64,000 bases of DNA from Xenorhabdus griffiniae. GTDB taxonomy: Bacteria > Pseudomonadota > Gammaproteobacteria > Enterobacterales > Enterobacteriaceae. The stretch's first letter is position 1. Every line of letters starts with the position of its first letter. Shown piece by piece: positions 1 to 8,966 of the stretch. The position numbers were made by a program, and so were the translations under genes. Location: assembly GCF_037265215.1 (NCBI RefSeq), contig NZ_CP147737.1, forward strand, positions 4,558,001 to 4,622,000, given 5' to 3'. Under the pieces are notes generated by a model. That model searched no databases, had not been told where the DNA came from, and saw only the letters and a list, made by a program, of their open reading frames with translations.

Positions 1-648
1 ATCTTCTTTGGCGCCTGCCTGAAAACAAAATCCCATCGCCTGATCACGCAAACAGTGTCCATCTTCCAGCATCAATAACTTCTCGCCGGATAGCTCCGCC
101 ATCTTAATTTTGTCCCGTCCAGACCATTTATGCTCTTCATATACCGCCAGTTTCATAGGTTCTTCAAACAACGGCACTTCGATAAATGCTTCGGTTTCTT
201 TCACCAACGCCAAAATAGCGCAGTCAAGCTTGCCACTATCAAGTTGAGCCAACAAGTTTAGGGTTTGAGCCTCATGTAGGTACATTTCCAATTTGGGGAA
301 CAATTTATGCAGTTCAGGAATAATAAGTGGCAGGAGGTAGGGACCGATTGTTGGAATAAGGCCGATATGCAACGGCCCAGACATACTTTCACCTTGAAGC
401 GAGGCCATTTCCTGCAAAACCTTCACTTCTCTCAAAATGGTTTTGGCCTGTTCCACTAGCAACATTCCCTGTTGGGTGAATAATACCTTGCGGCTAGTGC
501 GTTCCAGCAGCATCACGCCAAGCTCATCTTCCAGTTTGCGGATTTGCCCGCTTAGTGTCGGTTGGCTGACATGACAAGCATCAGCGGCTCGACGAAAATG
601 CCGGTATTCAGCAAGTGCTACAAGGTATTCCAGATCGCGGATATTCAT
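1..648 (-). CDS. oxyR: OxyR, hydrogen-peroxide-sensing LysR-type regulator (3' part beyond window)
   Basis: The first 216 residues of the roughly 305-residue peroxide sensor OxyR, running off the left edge. The N-terminus has the LysR winged helix-turn-helix (residues about 1-60, with the pattern SQPTLSGQIRKLE). The last residues visible contain GHC and GFC, which fall exactly at Cys199 and Cys208, the redox disulfide pair of E. coli OxyR, so the sensor is intact as far as it can be read. OxyR activates catalase, peroxidase and iron-control genes when oxidised. It lies downstream of argH in the same direction, as in E. coli. The ATG start matches the family start. Identification is very secure; only the C-terminal third is unseen. 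Confidence 0.97.
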   Translation of the reverse strand, partial: MNIRDLEYLVALAEYRHFRRAADACHVSQPTLSGQIRKLEDELGVMLLERTSRKVLFTQQGMLLVEQAKTILREVKVLQEMASLQGESMSGPLHIGLIPTIGPYLLPLIIPELHKLFPKLEMYLHEAQTLNLLAQLDSGKLDCAILALVKETEAFIEVPLFEEPMKLAVYEEHKWSGRDKIKMAELSGEKLLMLEDGHCLRDQAMGFCFQAGAKED

Positions 649-747
649 TCCCAACCTCAGCATTTGATATCAATGATAGTATTGACCAATAAATCATTAT
701 ATCCACGAGGGGAAAAAACTATCAACCGCATGTGATTACTGATGTTT

Positions 748-2121
748 TTAGCTAAATCGCTTTTTGGCCTGAGCAATCGCTTGCTTCACTTGTTCTTGCG
801 CTACTCCACCTTTTGCCAGTCGCTTGTCTAAACACGATTGCAACGATAAAACGTCATAAACATCCACAGCAATGACATTGCTGAATTTTTGCAATTCAAA
901 TAGAGAAAGTTCTTCCAGTGCCTTGCCTCGGTCAATTGCCGCAACAACAACTTCACCAACAATGTGATGTGCTTCGCGGAACGGAACACCTTTTGCCACC
1001 AGATAATCCGCCAGCTCAGTTGCATTAGCATATCCCTGCTTTGCTGCTTCCTCACAACGGGAGCGTTTTACCTGAATGCCATCCAACACCAGTATCGCCA
1101 TATGCAAACAATCCAACCAGGTATCCAGTGCATCAAACAAGCCTTCCTTATCTTCCTGCATATCTTTATTGTAGGCGAGAGGAAGCCCTTTTAACGTCAT
1201 CATCATCCCCGTCAATGCGCCTTGCACCCGTCCACACTTACCGCGGATAAGTTCCAACGCATCTGGGTTTTTCTTTTGCGGCATCAAGGAAGAGCCGGAA
1301 GTTACCCGATCCGACAATTCAACAAAGCCGGCCTCTCCGCTATTAAAGAAAATCAAATCTTCAGCCAAACGCGAAAGATGAATCATACTAATGCTCGCAT
1401 CTGACAGTAGCTCCAAAACATGATCACGGTCAGACACACTATCCAGACTATTGCGTGTCGCTGAAGCAAAGCCAAGCCATGACGCCAGCTGCTCACGATC
1501 AATATCATAAGCCGTTCCTGCCAATGCCCCGCATCCCAATGGACTGACATCCAACCGCTTTAATGCATCTTGCAGTCGGCTTTCATCACGATTAAGCATT
1601 TCCACATAGGCCAAACACCAATGGGCAAAAGTGACAGGTTGCGCCCGCTGTAAATGGGTATAACCTAGCATGACTGCATCCTGATTATTTTCAGCAGTGA
1701 ATACCAATGCTTGTTGCAACTCAACTAATGCTGTCAGGATGTAGACGATCTGATCTTTGCACCATAATTTCAGGTCAGTTGCGACCTGATCATTACGGCT
1801 GCGTCCCGTATGGAGTTTTTTACCCAAATCGCCCACTTTCGTGATAAGTTGCCCTTCAACCCAACTATGAATGTCTTCCGCATCGCTTTGCAAAATGGCC
1901 TTGGGGTTGGTTCGCACTTCATCCAGTAACTCATTTAAGGCTAGTTCCAGCTTTTGCTGCTCTTCGGCAGTGAACACGCCTACCGTAACCAACGCTTTTG
2001 ACCACGCAACCGAGCCAATAATATCCTGCTCCGCCAAACGATAATCAAAACGCAGTGAATCATTAAATTGCTTGAAGCGCTGATCGGCTTCCTGACTGAA
2101 ACGCCCACCCCAAAGTGCCAT
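748..2121 (-). CDS. argH: Argininosuccinate lyase
   Basis: Last enzyme of arginine synthesis: splits argininosuccinate into arginine and fumarate in the cytoplasm as a homotetramer. At 457 residues it has the usual length. The fumarase/aspartase superfamily signature [12 protein letters not shown] is at residues 276-287, containing the catalytic-serine loop; HTGRSRNDQ (104-112) and YTHLQRAQP (154-162) form the other conserved active-site blocks. It is last in the minus-strand series argC-argB-argG-argH. It is separated from argG by a 166-bp palindromic repeat, so mRNA levels of argH may differ from those of the upstream genes. No defects seen. Confidence 0.98.
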   Translation of the reverse strand: MALWGGRFSQEADQRFKQFNDSLRFDYRLAEQDIIGSVAWSKALVTVGVFTAEEQQKLELALNELLDEVRTNPKAILQSDAEDIHSWVEGQLITKVGDLGKKLHTGRSRNDQVATDLKLWCKDQIVYILTALVELQQALVFTAENNQDAVMLGYTHLQRAQPVTFAHWCLAYVEMLNRDESRLQDALKRLDVSPLGCGALAGTAYDIDREQLASWLGFASATRNSLDSVSDRDHVLELLSDASISMIHLSRLAEDLIFFNSGEAGFVELSDRVTSGSSLMPQKKNPDALELIRGKCGRVQGALTGMMMTLKGLPLAYNKDMQEDKEGLFDALDTWLDCLHMAILVLDGIQVKRSRCEEAAKQGYANATELADYLVAKGVPFREAHHIVGEVVVAAIDRGKALEELSLFELQKFSNVIAVDVYDVLSLQSCLDKRLAKGGVAQEQVKQAIAQAKKRFS

Positions 2122-2157
2122 AATATCGTTCCTGTTTTTCTAATCGCTATTAATTAC

Positions 2158-2323
2158 TATACCAATCTCACTTCAAGATACGTGTGATATCTCCCCGCTT
2201 CGCGGGGGAGATATCAGGTCACGTTGAGTTAACTAAGCGCTAGAGTTGGACCTCCCCGCTTCGCGAGGGAGATATCAGGTTTCATAGCGTGTTGTAAATT
2301 GCAACTTGAAGTTTATGCGTATA
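2158..2323. repeat. TATACC-ended palindromic repeat, copy 1 (long form)
   Basis: A 166-bp element filling the argG-argH gap. Its ends are inverted: TATACC...ACTTCAAG at the left and CTTGAAGT...GCGTATA at the right. Inside are two hairpins built on TCTCCCCGCTTCGCG(G/A)GGGAGA (about 2190-2213 and 2251-2272). Shorter relatives with the same ends lie at 37417-37486 and 54613-54716. It looks like a non-coding repeat family comparable to ERIC/MITE elements of enterobacteria; I cannot assign it to a named family. In this position it would be transcribed within the arg operon and could fold in the mRNA. Confidence 0.8.
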
Positions 2324-2342
2324 AAAGTTGATCGCCCCAAAA

Positions 2343-3554
2343 TTACTTTTTGCTGTTTAGTGCACGAATGCGTGAAGAAAGCGAATAGAGGCGAATAAAC
2401 CCTTCTGCATGGCTGTGATCGTAAACTTCATCCTCGCCAAAAGTGGCAAATTCTTCAGAATAGAGGCTATTGGCTGACTTTTTCTGCACTGCCGTTACCT
2501 GCCCTTTATAAAGTTTCAGGACAACTTCACCGCTGACACTGGCCGCTAACATTTCTGCTGCCGCTTGAATTGATTGACGCAATGGCGCAAACCAACGGCC
2601 GTCATAAACCACATAAGACATCTCCAGTCCCAGTTGTTGACGCCATTTGAAACTATCACGATCTAAAACCAGTTGTTCGATACCACGTAGTGCTTCCATC
2701 ATGATGGTTCCCCCCGGAGTTTCATAACAACCGCGGGATTTCATGCCGACCAAACGATTTTCCACGATATCGATCCGGCCAATGCCGTGCCTGGCTCCCA
2801 ACTTATTTAACTTATCAAGACATTGATAAGGTGAAAGCGCCTGACCATTCACGCCAACCACTTCACCTCTTTCAATCATCACCGTGACATACTCCGGTTC
2901 ATTGGGTGCCTCTTCTACCTCTACTGTCCACGCCCAACAATCTTTATTGGCAGCGTTCCACGTGCTTTCCAGAACCCCGCCTTCGGTTGAAATATGCCAT
3001 GCATTTTCGTCACGGCTATAGATTTTCTCCAGCGTTGCGGTTGTCGGAATATCGCGAACTTTTAAATAATCCAGCAGCGCCTCACGGGAACGCAGATCCC
3101 ATTCCCGCCACGGAGCCACAACTTTCAGATGTGGTGCCAACGCGGTATAAGTGCTTTCAAACCGAACCTGATCATTACCTTTACCTGTTGCGCCATGAGC
3201 GACAGCATCCGCTCCTACTTTCAGAGCCAGCTCAACCTGCGCCTTGGCAATAATTGGACGAGCCATTGAAGTACCGAGCAGATAACTTCCTTCATACAGG
3301 GCGCCGGTCTTTAACACAGGATAAACATACTCTTTGATAAACTCTTCGCGCAGATCAACGACATGGCATTCGGAAGCGCCGGAACGTAACGCTTTTTGCT
3401 CCACGCCTTCCAGATCTTCACGACTTTGGCCGACATCAGCGACAAACGCAATCACGTCACAATTGCCATAATGTTCTTTCAACCACGGAATAATGGCGGA
3501 TGTATCTAAACCACCTGAATATGCCAAAACAATTTTCTTAATGCTTTTAGTCAT
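2343..3554 (-). CDS. argG: Argininosuccinate synthase (type 1, ~400 residues)
   Basis: Condenses citrulline and aspartate with ATP to argininosuccinate, the step before ArgH. The protein has 403 residues and begins with the N-type ATP pyrophosphatase loop AYSGGLDTS (residues 11-19). This is the shorter class of ArgG; the E. coli K-12 enzyme is a longer type (about 447 residues) encoded away from argCBH. Having argG between argB and argH, in the same direction, makes a complete late arginine pathway cluster, an arrangement known in Serratia, Yersinia and Proteus relatives. The start follows GGAGT spaced for translation. No irregularities. Confidence 0.97.
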   Translation of the reverse strand: MTKSIKKIVLAYSGGLDTSAIIPWLKEHYGNCDVIAFVADVGQSREDLEGVEQKALRSGASECHVVDLREEFIKEYVYPVLKTGALYEGSYLLGTSMARPIIAKAQVELALKVGADAVAHGATGKGNDQVRFESTYTALAPHLKVVAPWREWDLRSREALLDYLKVRDIPTTATLEKIYSRDENAWHISTEGGVLESTWNAANKDCWAWTVEVEEAPNEPEYVTVMIERGEVVGVNGQALSPYQCLDKLNKLGARHGIGRIDIVENRLVGMKSRGCYETPGGTIMMEALRGIEQLVLDRDSFKWRQQLGLEMSYVVYDGRWFAPLRQSIQAAAEMLAASVSGEVVLKLYKGQVTAVQKKSANSLYSEEFATFGEDEVYDHSHAEGFIRLYSLSSRIRALNSKK

Positions 3555-3609
3555 AGGAGTAACCTTTTTAATTTTAGTAAAAACATAAGTTCGGTAAATA
3601 CACGTTCAA

Positions 3610-4383
3610 TTACGCCAAAATTCGTGTGCCAATAGGTATGCCATTAAATAATGCAATCAATTGATCTGCATGACGCCAACTCGCAATATCTACGGGTTGT
3701 CCGAGTGTTTTTGCCGCTTCCAACGCTGCATTCACTTTCACTATCATGCCGTCAGTAATAATGCCTTGATCGATAAGCTGCCCGATCTGCTCTGCCGTGG
3801 CTTCTGGGATTTTTTTCCCTTTCCCATCCAGAATACCGCTGACATCGGACAACAAGACCAAATCTGCATTCAGTACTTGCGCGATAGCTGTCGCAGCTTG
3901 ATCGGCATTCACATTCATCAATTCACCCTGTTCAGTAATACCAATCGAGCTGATAATCGGCATATAGCCCACATCCAGCAAAATTTGCAGGAGATCAGGT
4001 GATCCTGGTTGAGCCTTTCCAGTGTGGCCAAGCTCTTCATCAAGTTGAGAAACTTTAACCATCCCTCCATCACCCAAACATAATCCGATAGCGGGCAAAC
4101 GATACTTTGTTGCCCACGCCAGTAATTTCTTATTGGCGGTTCCGGCAAGCGTCCCCGTAATGATGTCAATTTGATCCTCAGGGGTAACCCGCAAGCCTTG
4201 CTTTTTCAAAATAGGCATCTGCAATCGTTGCATCAGCTCATCAACCAAGCAACCACCGCCGTGTACAATAACCAGCGGACGTTTATGTGTTTTTCGATAT
4301 AACTGTAATGTGGTAAATAACCGTTCCAGCGCTTCTTCACTGTCTAATAACACACCACCCAACTTGATAACTAACGGCTCCAT
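3610..4383 (-). CDS. argB: Acetylglutamate kinase
   Basis: Phosphorylates N-acetylglutamate, second step of the acetylated branch of arginine synthesis. It has 257 residues, the usual enterobacterial size. The amino-acid kinase fold is shown by the N-terminal VIKLGG (Lys in residues 5-10), the VIVHGGG glycine loop near residue 40, the NVNADQAA segment, and the C-terminal DGMIVKV substrate loop. It sits 54 bp after argC and 55 bp before argG in one operon. Enterobacterial ArgB is generally insensitive to arginine, control being through ArgR at the argC/argE operator. Confidence 0.97.
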   Translation of the reverse strand: MEPLVIKLGGVLLDSEEALERLFTTLQLYRKTHKRPLVIVHGGGCLVDELMQRLQMPILKKQGLRVTPEDQIDIITGTLAGTANKKLLAWATKYRLPAIGLCLGDGGMVKVSQLDEELGHTGKAQPGSPDLLQILLDVGYMPIISSIGITEQGELMNVNADQAATAIAQVLNADLVLLSDVSGILDGKGKKIPEATAEQIGQLIDQGIITDGMIVKVNAALEAAKTLGQPVDIASWRHADQLIALFNGIPIGTRILA

Positions 4384-4437
4384 CGGATTTATCCTCTGTC
4401 GGAATTTTAATTTTTCGGCATTCAGTTATTTTAGAAG

Positions 4438-5442
4438 TTAAAGTAATGCCTGAGTTTCTTCATACCCAAAACGAATATTCATGCACTGTACTGCTTGTGC
4501 CGCTGCCCCTTTCAACAAATTATCCTCAGCTCCTACGATGATCAGATGTTGCCCCTGAACAGCAAAACCAATATCGCAGAATGGCGAACCAACAACAGCT
4601 TTCAACGCGGGAACGCCTTTGCTATATAACCGTACCAACGGCTTATCATGATATGCCTGTTGATAAGCTTCCCTAATTTGTGCTTCTGTCACACCAGATT
4701 TCAACTTACAGGTAATTGTGGCAAGAATACCGCGTGAGAAATTGCCCAAATGAGGGGTGAAAATCACCTCTGTACCTAAATGTGTGGTGATTTCAGGTTG
4801 ATGACGATGGTTAAAAACACCATACGGTTGCAAACTCACTTCACAGAAGCTATTGGCAATCGATGCTTTTCGGCCAGCGCCACTGACACCACTGACAGCG
4901 TTGATAACAGGCCAATGTTCTGTATCTAATAAATTTTGTTCAAGCAACGGTTTCAAGGAAAGTTGGGAAACGGTAGGGTAACAGCCGGGAACGGCAATCA
5001 ATTGTGCTTGCTTGATTTTCTCGGCTTGCCATTCTGCCAACCCATATACGGCTTGCTCCAACCACTGCGTATTTTTATGTTCAAATCCATAGTATTTTTT
5101 ATAGAACTGTGTATTTTGTACGCGGTAGGCACCAGATAAATCAAACACGATACAACCTGCTGCCAGAAATATCGGGGCAATATCATGGCTGACTTCATGA
5201 GCAGTGGCGAGAAAGACGACATCAATCCCTTTTGCTGCCTCAATCACCTCAGTTAGCGGCTGTAAGGGTAAATCCACAATACCTTGATATTGTGGATGAA
5301 GTTCTGAAAAACATTTCCCTGCATCTAAACTTTGAGAAGAAACCATCAAGCCGGAGAGATGGACATGGGGATGACGTTGCAGATATGCTGCTAACTCAGC
5401 TCCGGTATAACCACTGGCACCAACTATCAGCGTATTCAACAT
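4438..5442 (-). CDS. argC: N-acetyl-gamma-glutamyl-phosphate reductase
   Basis: NADPH-dependent reduction of N-acetylglutamyl phosphate to the semialdehyde, third step of arginine synthesis. It has 334 residues. The Rossmann glycine motif [10 protein letters not shown] lies at residues 8-17 and the catalytic cysteine is C154 in VPGCYPT. It is the first gene of the argCBGH series and is read divergently from argE across a 115-bp gap holding two ArgR boxes, so repression by arginine-bound ArgR is expected for both directions. Confidence 0.97.
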   Translation of the reverse strand: MLNTLIVGASGYTGAELAAYLQRHPHVHLSGLMVSSQSLDAGKCFSELHPQYQGIVDLPLQPLTEVIEAAKGIDVVFLATAHEVSHDIAPIFLAAGCIVFDLSGAYRVQNTQFYKKYYGFEHKNTQWLEQAVYGLAEWQAEKIKQAQLIAVPGCYPTVSQLSLKPLLEQNLLDTEHWPVINAVSGVSGAGRKASIANSFCEVSLQPYGVFNHRHQPEITTHLGTEVIFTPHLGNFSRGILATITCKLKSGVTEAQIREAYQQAYHDKPLVRLYSKGVPALKAVVGSPFCDIGFAVQGQHLIIVGAEDNLLKGAAAQAVQCMNIRFGYEETQALL

Positions 5443-5493
5443 GGGATTTATTCACCTTTAGTATTAACCCAATAATATTAATTCAATGACTCA

Positions 5494-5532
5494 ATTGCAT
5501 TTATATGCAATAAACATGCATGAATATTGATA
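5494..5532. promoter_or_regulatory. Paired ArgR (ARG) boxes in the argC-argE divergent promoter
   Basis: Two 18-bp imperfect palindromes, ATTGCATTTATATGCAAT (5494-5511) and CATGCATGAATATTGATA (5515-5532), are separated by exactly 3 bp. This matches the established enterobacterial arrangement of two ARG boxes (core TGAAT-W4-ATTCA) with a 3-bp spacer, one ArgR hexamer binding both. The location between the divergent argC and argE starts predicts shared arginine repression. Confidence 0.85.
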
Positions 5533-5557
5533 CTATTATGAGTAAGGGCTGTCAACA

Positions 5558-6715
5558 GTGAATATTAAATTACCGTCTTTTATTAAATTATATCATCAGC
5601 TCATTGCGGCGCCTTCGATCAGCGCCACCGATGCTGAACACGATCAAAGCAATGAAGTTGTTATCAATCTGCTGGCGGAATGGCTAAAAGAGATCGGGTT
5701 TTCCATTGAAATTCAGGGCGTCCCTGAAACCAGAGGTAAATTCAATCTGCTGGCAACATTGGGCAGTGGTTCAGGTGGTTTGCTGCTATGTGGCCATACA
5801 GATACTGTTCCTTTTGATGAGGGGCGCTGGACACAAGATCCCTTCACGCTGACCGAACGCGATGGCAAATTATATGGACTTGGGACGGCTGACATGAAAG
5901 GTTTCTTTGCCTTTATCGTTGATGCGTTACGGGATATCGATGTCAGCAAACTATCGCATCCTCTGTATATTCTGGCCACTGCTGACGAAGAGACATCCAT
6001 GGCGGGTGCACGTTACTTTGCTGCCAATACCCATATTCGACCTGATTTTGCCATCATTGGCGAACCCACATCATTACAGCCAATCCGCGCCCATAAAGGG
6101 CATATCGCCCAAGCGATCCGCATTGAAGGAAAATCCGGGCATTCCAGTGATCCAGCACGGGGCGTCAATGCCATTGATCTGATGCACGAATCCATTACCC
6201 AGCTCATAAAACTACGCCATACCTTACAAGAACGCTATCACAATCCGGCATTCGTCATTCCTTATCCAACCATGAATTTCGGCCATATTCACGGCGGTGA
6301 TGCCGCAAATCGTATTTGTGCCTGCTGCGAGCTGCATATGGATATCCGCCCGCTTCCTGGATTGACTTTGCAGAATTTGAATGAATTGCTGAATGACGCT
6401 CTGGAACCGGTCAAACAGCGCTGGCCTGGCCGCCTGAGTGTGACTGAGCTTCATCCCCCTATTCCGGGTTATGAATGTCCAACAGACCACAAACTGGTCG
6501 GCGTGATTGAAAAACTGTTGGGAACCAAGGCAGATACCGTCAATTACTGTACGGAAGCACCTTTTATACAGGCATTGTGTCCGACCTTAGTCTTAGGACC
6601 AGGATCAATTGAACAAGCACATCAGCCCGATGAATTTTTAGATATGGCATTTATTGAACCAACAAGGACGCTACTTTCACAGCTTGTGGAACACTTTTGT
6701 TTGAAAGCGGGTTAA
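5558..6715 (+). CDS. argE: Acetylornithine deacetylase
   Basis: Hydrolyses N-acetylornithine to ornithine and acetate, the linear-pathway step of enterobacteria. It has 385 residues. The M20 metallopeptidase metal ligands are visible: H80 and D82 in [10 protein letters not shown], the bridging Asp in GTADMKG, and the catalytic and ligand Glu pair in [12 protein letters not shown] (about 142-146). Translation starts at GTG, giving MNIKLPSF, which aligns with the E. coli start. It is divergent from argC; in E. coli it neighbours ppc, but here the accessory island begins directly after it. Confidence 0.97.
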   Translation: MNIKLPSFIKLYHQLIAAPSISATDAEHDQSNEVVINLLAEWLKEIGFSIEIQGVPETRGKFNLLATLGSGSGGLLLCGHTDTVPFDEGRWTQDPFTLTERDGKLYGLGTADMKGFFAFIVDALRDIDVSKLSHPLYILATADEETSMAGARYFAANTHIRPDFAIIGEPTSLQPIRAHKGHIAQAIRIEGKSGHSSDPARGVNAIDLMHESITQLIKLRHTLQERYHNPAFVIPYPTMNFGHIHGGDAANRICACCELHMDIRPLPGLTLQNLNELLNDALEPVKQRWPGRLSVTELHPPIPGYECPTDHKLVGVIEKLLGTKADTVNYCTEAPFIQALCPTLVLGPGSIEQAHQPDEFLDMAFIEPTRTLLSQLVEHFCLKAG

Positions 6716-6818
6716 AGCGGTTCTGTTTTCCAGCCATCAAATAGCAAATTGGTTTCCTCTGCAGAATGTTCATAATTAGTACTATAAATGGATTGGGAGA
6801 GTCCAATTGGCGTCATAA

Positions 6819-6843
6819 CCTCGGTGAATGCATCGGGGTTTTT
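6819..6843 (+). terminator. Probable rho-independent terminator downstream of argE
   Basis: CCTCGGTG-AATG-CATCGGGG forms an 8-bp stem with two G-T wobbles, followed by TTTTT. It lies 104 bp after the argE stop and ends that transcript before the island. The intervening 6716-6818 holds nothing recognisable. Confidence 0.6.
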
Positions 6844-6944
6844 CGCTATTTAGAGCTAAGGAAAAATTTTTAACTCCCATTGTTTATATCCCCATCCCAA
6901 CAACCTTTCTTCCTACTTCACAATAGAACTTTTTGGTTGTGAAT

Positions 6945-7054
6945 CCAGGTGATGGGACTGCACGCCGCCGCGTTTTTCCGCGTGGCCCCAGGTGGTCAGA
7001 TGCTGACCCCAGACCATTTCGCCTTGTTCATTCAGCAGTTCCCGTACGGTGGGG
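6945..7054 (-). pseudogene. Rhs core fragment (remnant)
   Basis: Translated on the minus strand this stretch reads RELLNEQGEMVWGQHLTTWG followed by HAEKRG. It aligns with the intact Rhs of this window at REMLNEEGILVWAQRLTTWGKAER, that is, the part about 80 residues before the DPIGL motif. Stop codons on both sides show it is only a fragment. It is a different Rhs allele from the intact one and marks the argE-proximal edge of the island. The sequence from 6850 to 6944 holds no gene I can support. Confidence 0.7.
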
Positions 7055-7214
7055 CATCATCTCCGAGGCAGTCATACCCACACGGCTTCACCAGCCTTCA
7101 CAGGGCAAGGCTTGTTAAAGAAGCGAACGGCGACCATTTTGCTCTGCCAACTTTTTTGACCCCGACGTGCATTTTGGGGCTGTGGGGAGTGCCACTCTAT
7201 CCCCGTTGGCTTCC

Positions 7215-7369
7215 CGTGTGGTGATAACCCCCGGCTCAGGGACTAATGCCACCGCTTCATTGCCGGCCTTGTCATTGTCATAGGCAATATGCACCTGCCG
7301 AATCGCATATTGCCGGAAAGCCTCCCTGTGTGTGTCAGTAAAGCCGTGTACCCCATATGAGCAGGTCAC
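7215..7369 (-). pseudogene. Primase-helicase TOPRIM fragment (remnant of third unit)
   Basis: The minus-strand reading SYGVHGFTDTHREAFRQYAI, continuing to HIAYDNDKAGNEA, matches the TOPRIM part of the intact primase in this window (AYGVNGVTADHWRAFEHYGI...IAFDNDSAGNEA, residues 276-310 there). Only about 50 residues survive and the zinc finger and helicase parts are gone. It occupies the place the primase gene has in the intact 7-kb units, showing that the unit carrying the second toxin tip was once a full element. The 7060-7214 sequence is of uncertain origin. Confidence 0.75.
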
Positions 7370-7370
7370 T

Positions 7371-7547
7371 GGCGATAATCCTGTTGAAGATTCACCGTTG
7401 GCTAACTCTCGGTTATTTCGACGCTTTCAGGTTCTGGAATGACTGGCACAGGAAGATCAGGAAACGGTTATCAAGATCATTGATGCCATGATCGCCAAGC
7501 AGCGTATGGAGTCTGCATTACTGCCCGTTGATGAACCGGAGGGATAA
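7371..7547 (+). pseudogene. C-terminal remnant of an XRE-type repressor
   Basis: Plus-strand reading GDNPVEDSPLANSRLFRRFQ, then VLE-stop-LAQEDQ and VIKIIDAMIAKQRME, ends at TAA 7545-7547. It resembles the C-terminal helix of the intact XRE regulator of the 7-kb units (EEEQRSVISVLDALILKHQ) and sits in the same position just before symE. The DNA-binding half is lost and there is an in-frame TGA, so it is inactive. Confidence 0.65.
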
Positions 7548-7554
7548 AAATAGC

Positions 7555-7589
7555 GCGGCGCTGATGTGTTGAGACCACACCAACGCCGC
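7555..7589. repeat. Conserved hairpin before symE, third unit
   Basis: GCGGCGCTGATGTG and CACACCAACGCCGC form a 14-bp stem with two mismatches around a 7-base loop. The same arms, with a different loop, precede the symE copies at 14426 and 21483. There is no T run, so it is not a simple terminator; an operator or RNA structure is possible. Confidence 0.65.
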
Positions 7590-7617
7590 TCACCACAAGC
7601 AACTAAATAGGAGTTGA

Positions 7618-7941
7618 ATGATGGCTAAGGCGCATTCTAGGCAAAACCGTGCCGTAAATAAAGCGGCAAAAACAGAACGTTATTACACTGTGGGATACGT
7701 GCCGCAAAACGGCAGGCCGAACCCCAGACCCGCAATAAATTTAACGGGAAGGTGGCTTAAACAGGCCGGCTTTGAGATTGGCGGCACACTCACCGTTAAA
7801 ATCATGGACGGTTGTTTAGTGCTTATTCCTGACAGCGACGACACCCGCACCATGAAGCAGCAGTACCAGCGCCAGCAAGACCAGCTCAGTGAGATTAAGC
7901 TCAAGATGCGGGAACTGCTTGGCGACTACAACAGCAACTAA
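7618..7941 (+). CDS. SymE-family protein (type I toxin-like), third unit copy
   Basis: A 107-residue protein with the SymE domain at about residues 20-72: ERYYTVGYVPQN, PAINLTGRWLKQAGF, and TLTVKIMDGCLVLIPDS. This matches the E. coli SymE pattern, an AbrB/SpoVT-related fold. E. coli SymE is an SOS-induced protein controlled by the antisense RNA SymR; here I see no LexA box, and an antisense RNA cannot be shown from sequence alone. The C-terminal 30 residues are Gln/Lys-rich, probably helical. It is convergent to the immunity gene of the displaced toxin tip. The two other copies (14426, 21483) are identical to each other and about 85% similar to this one. Confidence 0.85.
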   Translation: MMAKAHSRQNRAVNKAAKTERYYTVGYVPQNGRPNPRPAINLTGRWLKQAGFEIGGTLTVKIMDGCLVLIPDSDDTRTMKQQYQRQQDQLSEIKLKMRELLGDYNSN

Positions 7942-7972
7942 GGGCAGGGAGTGAGCCGCTCTTAAAAAGAAC

Positions 7973-8006
7973 AAAGCCGGAAGATCACAGGGATCTTTCC
8001 GGCTTT
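7973..8006. terminator. Conserved bidirectional hairpin terminator, third unit
   Basis: AAAGCCGGAAGATC and GATCTTTCCGGCTTT make a near-perfect 14-bp stem between the convergent symE and immunity genes. Terminal A and T runs allow it to work in both directions. The same hairpin recurs at 14782, 21839 and 31093, each beside the 3' end of an Rhs immunity gene. Confidence 0.8.
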
Positions 8007-8028
8007 ATTACTTACTTATATATGAATA

Positions 8029-8478
8029 TTATTCAATTTCAATTATTAAATTATCAACCCATACATCAAAGTTATGTCTTGACATTAAAAATAGGGTTTC
8101 TAATAAATCAGAGCACTTTATTTTTTCGTAATGATCATCACTACGACCTTCTTCAGCAAAAAAACTGATAAATAATCTGGCATTATTTAACTCATTAATT
8201 AAAATGAATTTTTCAATAAGATTACTGAAATCCAATATCCTTTTCGGTGGTTTTCCATATTCCTCCCAATCTTCAAACTCGCCTACAAAATTCTCATCTA
8301 TAAAGTCAATGCAATATTCATCATCCCTGATTTTAAAATAATTCAGCTTAATACGACGAATTTCATCATTACATTTAACTTTAAAGCCAATTTCCTCAAA
8401 CAAAGATATTGAAGATGGGGGAACGCTTTTATTCCAATTAAATGCTATTAACTGGGAGCAATCAAAGTTCTCTATCAT
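8029..8478 (-). CDS. Putative immunity protein to displaced Rhs tip B
   Basis: A 149-residue acidic, AT-rich gene whose start overlaps the stop of the toxin-tip gene by 4 bp (ATGA at 8475-8478), the classic arrangement of a toxin tip and its immunity gene. No membrane segment or signal peptide is seen, suggesting a cytoplasmic protein that binds the toxin. I do not recognise the family. The low GC relative to neighbouring genes is typical of rapidly exchanged immunity genes. The role is inferred from position only. Confidence 0.7.
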   Translation of the reverse strand: MIENFDCSQLIAFNWNKSVPPSSISLFEEIGFKVKCNDEIRRIKLNYFKIRDDEYCIDFIDENFVGEFEDWEEYGKPPKRILDFSNLIEKFILINELNNARLFISFFAEEGRSDDHYEKIKCSDLLETLFLMSRHNFDVWVDNLIIEIE

Positions 8479-8966
8479 TCATTATATTTCCCATTGTATA
8501 CATGATCATACAAGTGTTTTATATCTTTTGCTGAAGGAGATGTGACACCTCCATCATGAGTTTTTGATCCTACCGAACCATATATATCACCAGTTTTAGG
8601 TGAAACATTTCTTTTCGGTTGATGGACGTGAGGGCTAACACCGCCATGAGAATCCAATCCATAACGCTTAAATTCCCCACCTTCTCGACCTTTATTGTTA
8701 TTAAAACCAGGCGATTTAGTGTGTAATAACTTTTCTTTTTTAGGATCAACGTGATTTTTCATGAAACCTTCCAGAGTTCTATCATTAGGGTCAGGTGCCT
8801 TACCTCCCATATTTGACGATTCTCTGGCAGCCTTACTCGCCGCAACATTAGCTTTCACACGTTCTACGATTGTTGGACACGTTTGTAGCCCAAATGGATC
8901 TACCCAACCTACCGGATTATGCACATACCCATATGGGTTAAATCCCCCCAGCAGCCCGATCGGGTC
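8475..8966 (-). CDS. Displaced (orphan) Rhs C-terminal toxin tip B
   Basis: An open frame of 163 codons that begins at the 20-bp junction with the Rhs motif [20 protein letters not shown], followed by WVDPFGL, and continues into a variable domain of about 138 residues. There is no start codon at the junction; the first internal ATG (8922-8924) falls inside the motif, and a TAA lies directly before the junction. It is therefore a toxin tip cut from its Rhs carrier, probably silent. The domain contains [15 protein letters not shown] and [19 protein letters not shown], rich in His and charged residues as in nuclease toxins, but I cannot name the family. It differs completely from tip A. Confidence 0.8.
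   Translation of the reverse strand, partial: DPIGLLGGFNPYGYVHNPVGWVDPFGLQTCPTIVERVKANVAASKAARESSNMGGKAPDPNDRTLEGFMKNHVDPKKEKLLHTKSPGFNNNKGREGGEFKRYGLDSHGGVSPHVHQPKRNVSPKTGDIYGSVGSKTHDGGVTSPSAKDIKHLYDHVYNGKYNE
8947..8966 (-). other. Candidate attachment core, unit 1/unit 3 boundary
   Basis: The 20-bp sequence GACCCGATCGGGCTGCTGGG (minus strand), encoding DPIGLLG, is shared by all three boundaries (also 16004-16023 and 23061-23080). Tips A and B diverge immediately after it, and the repeated unit begins immediately before it. It contains the palindrome CCCGATCGGG. Proposed as the crossover region of the adjacent tyrosine recombinase. Confidence 0.65.

Noticed and set aside
661..720. Possible OxyR operator before oxyR (GATATCAATGATAGT and neighbours)
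   Set aside because: Some ATAG-like pieces occur but their spacing does not fit the four-element OxyR consensus well enough to claim.
7973..8006. Repeated AAAGCCGGAAGATC hairpins as a CRISPR-like or REP array
   Set aside because: Only single copies, kilobases apart, each beside a particular gene type and with terminator shape.
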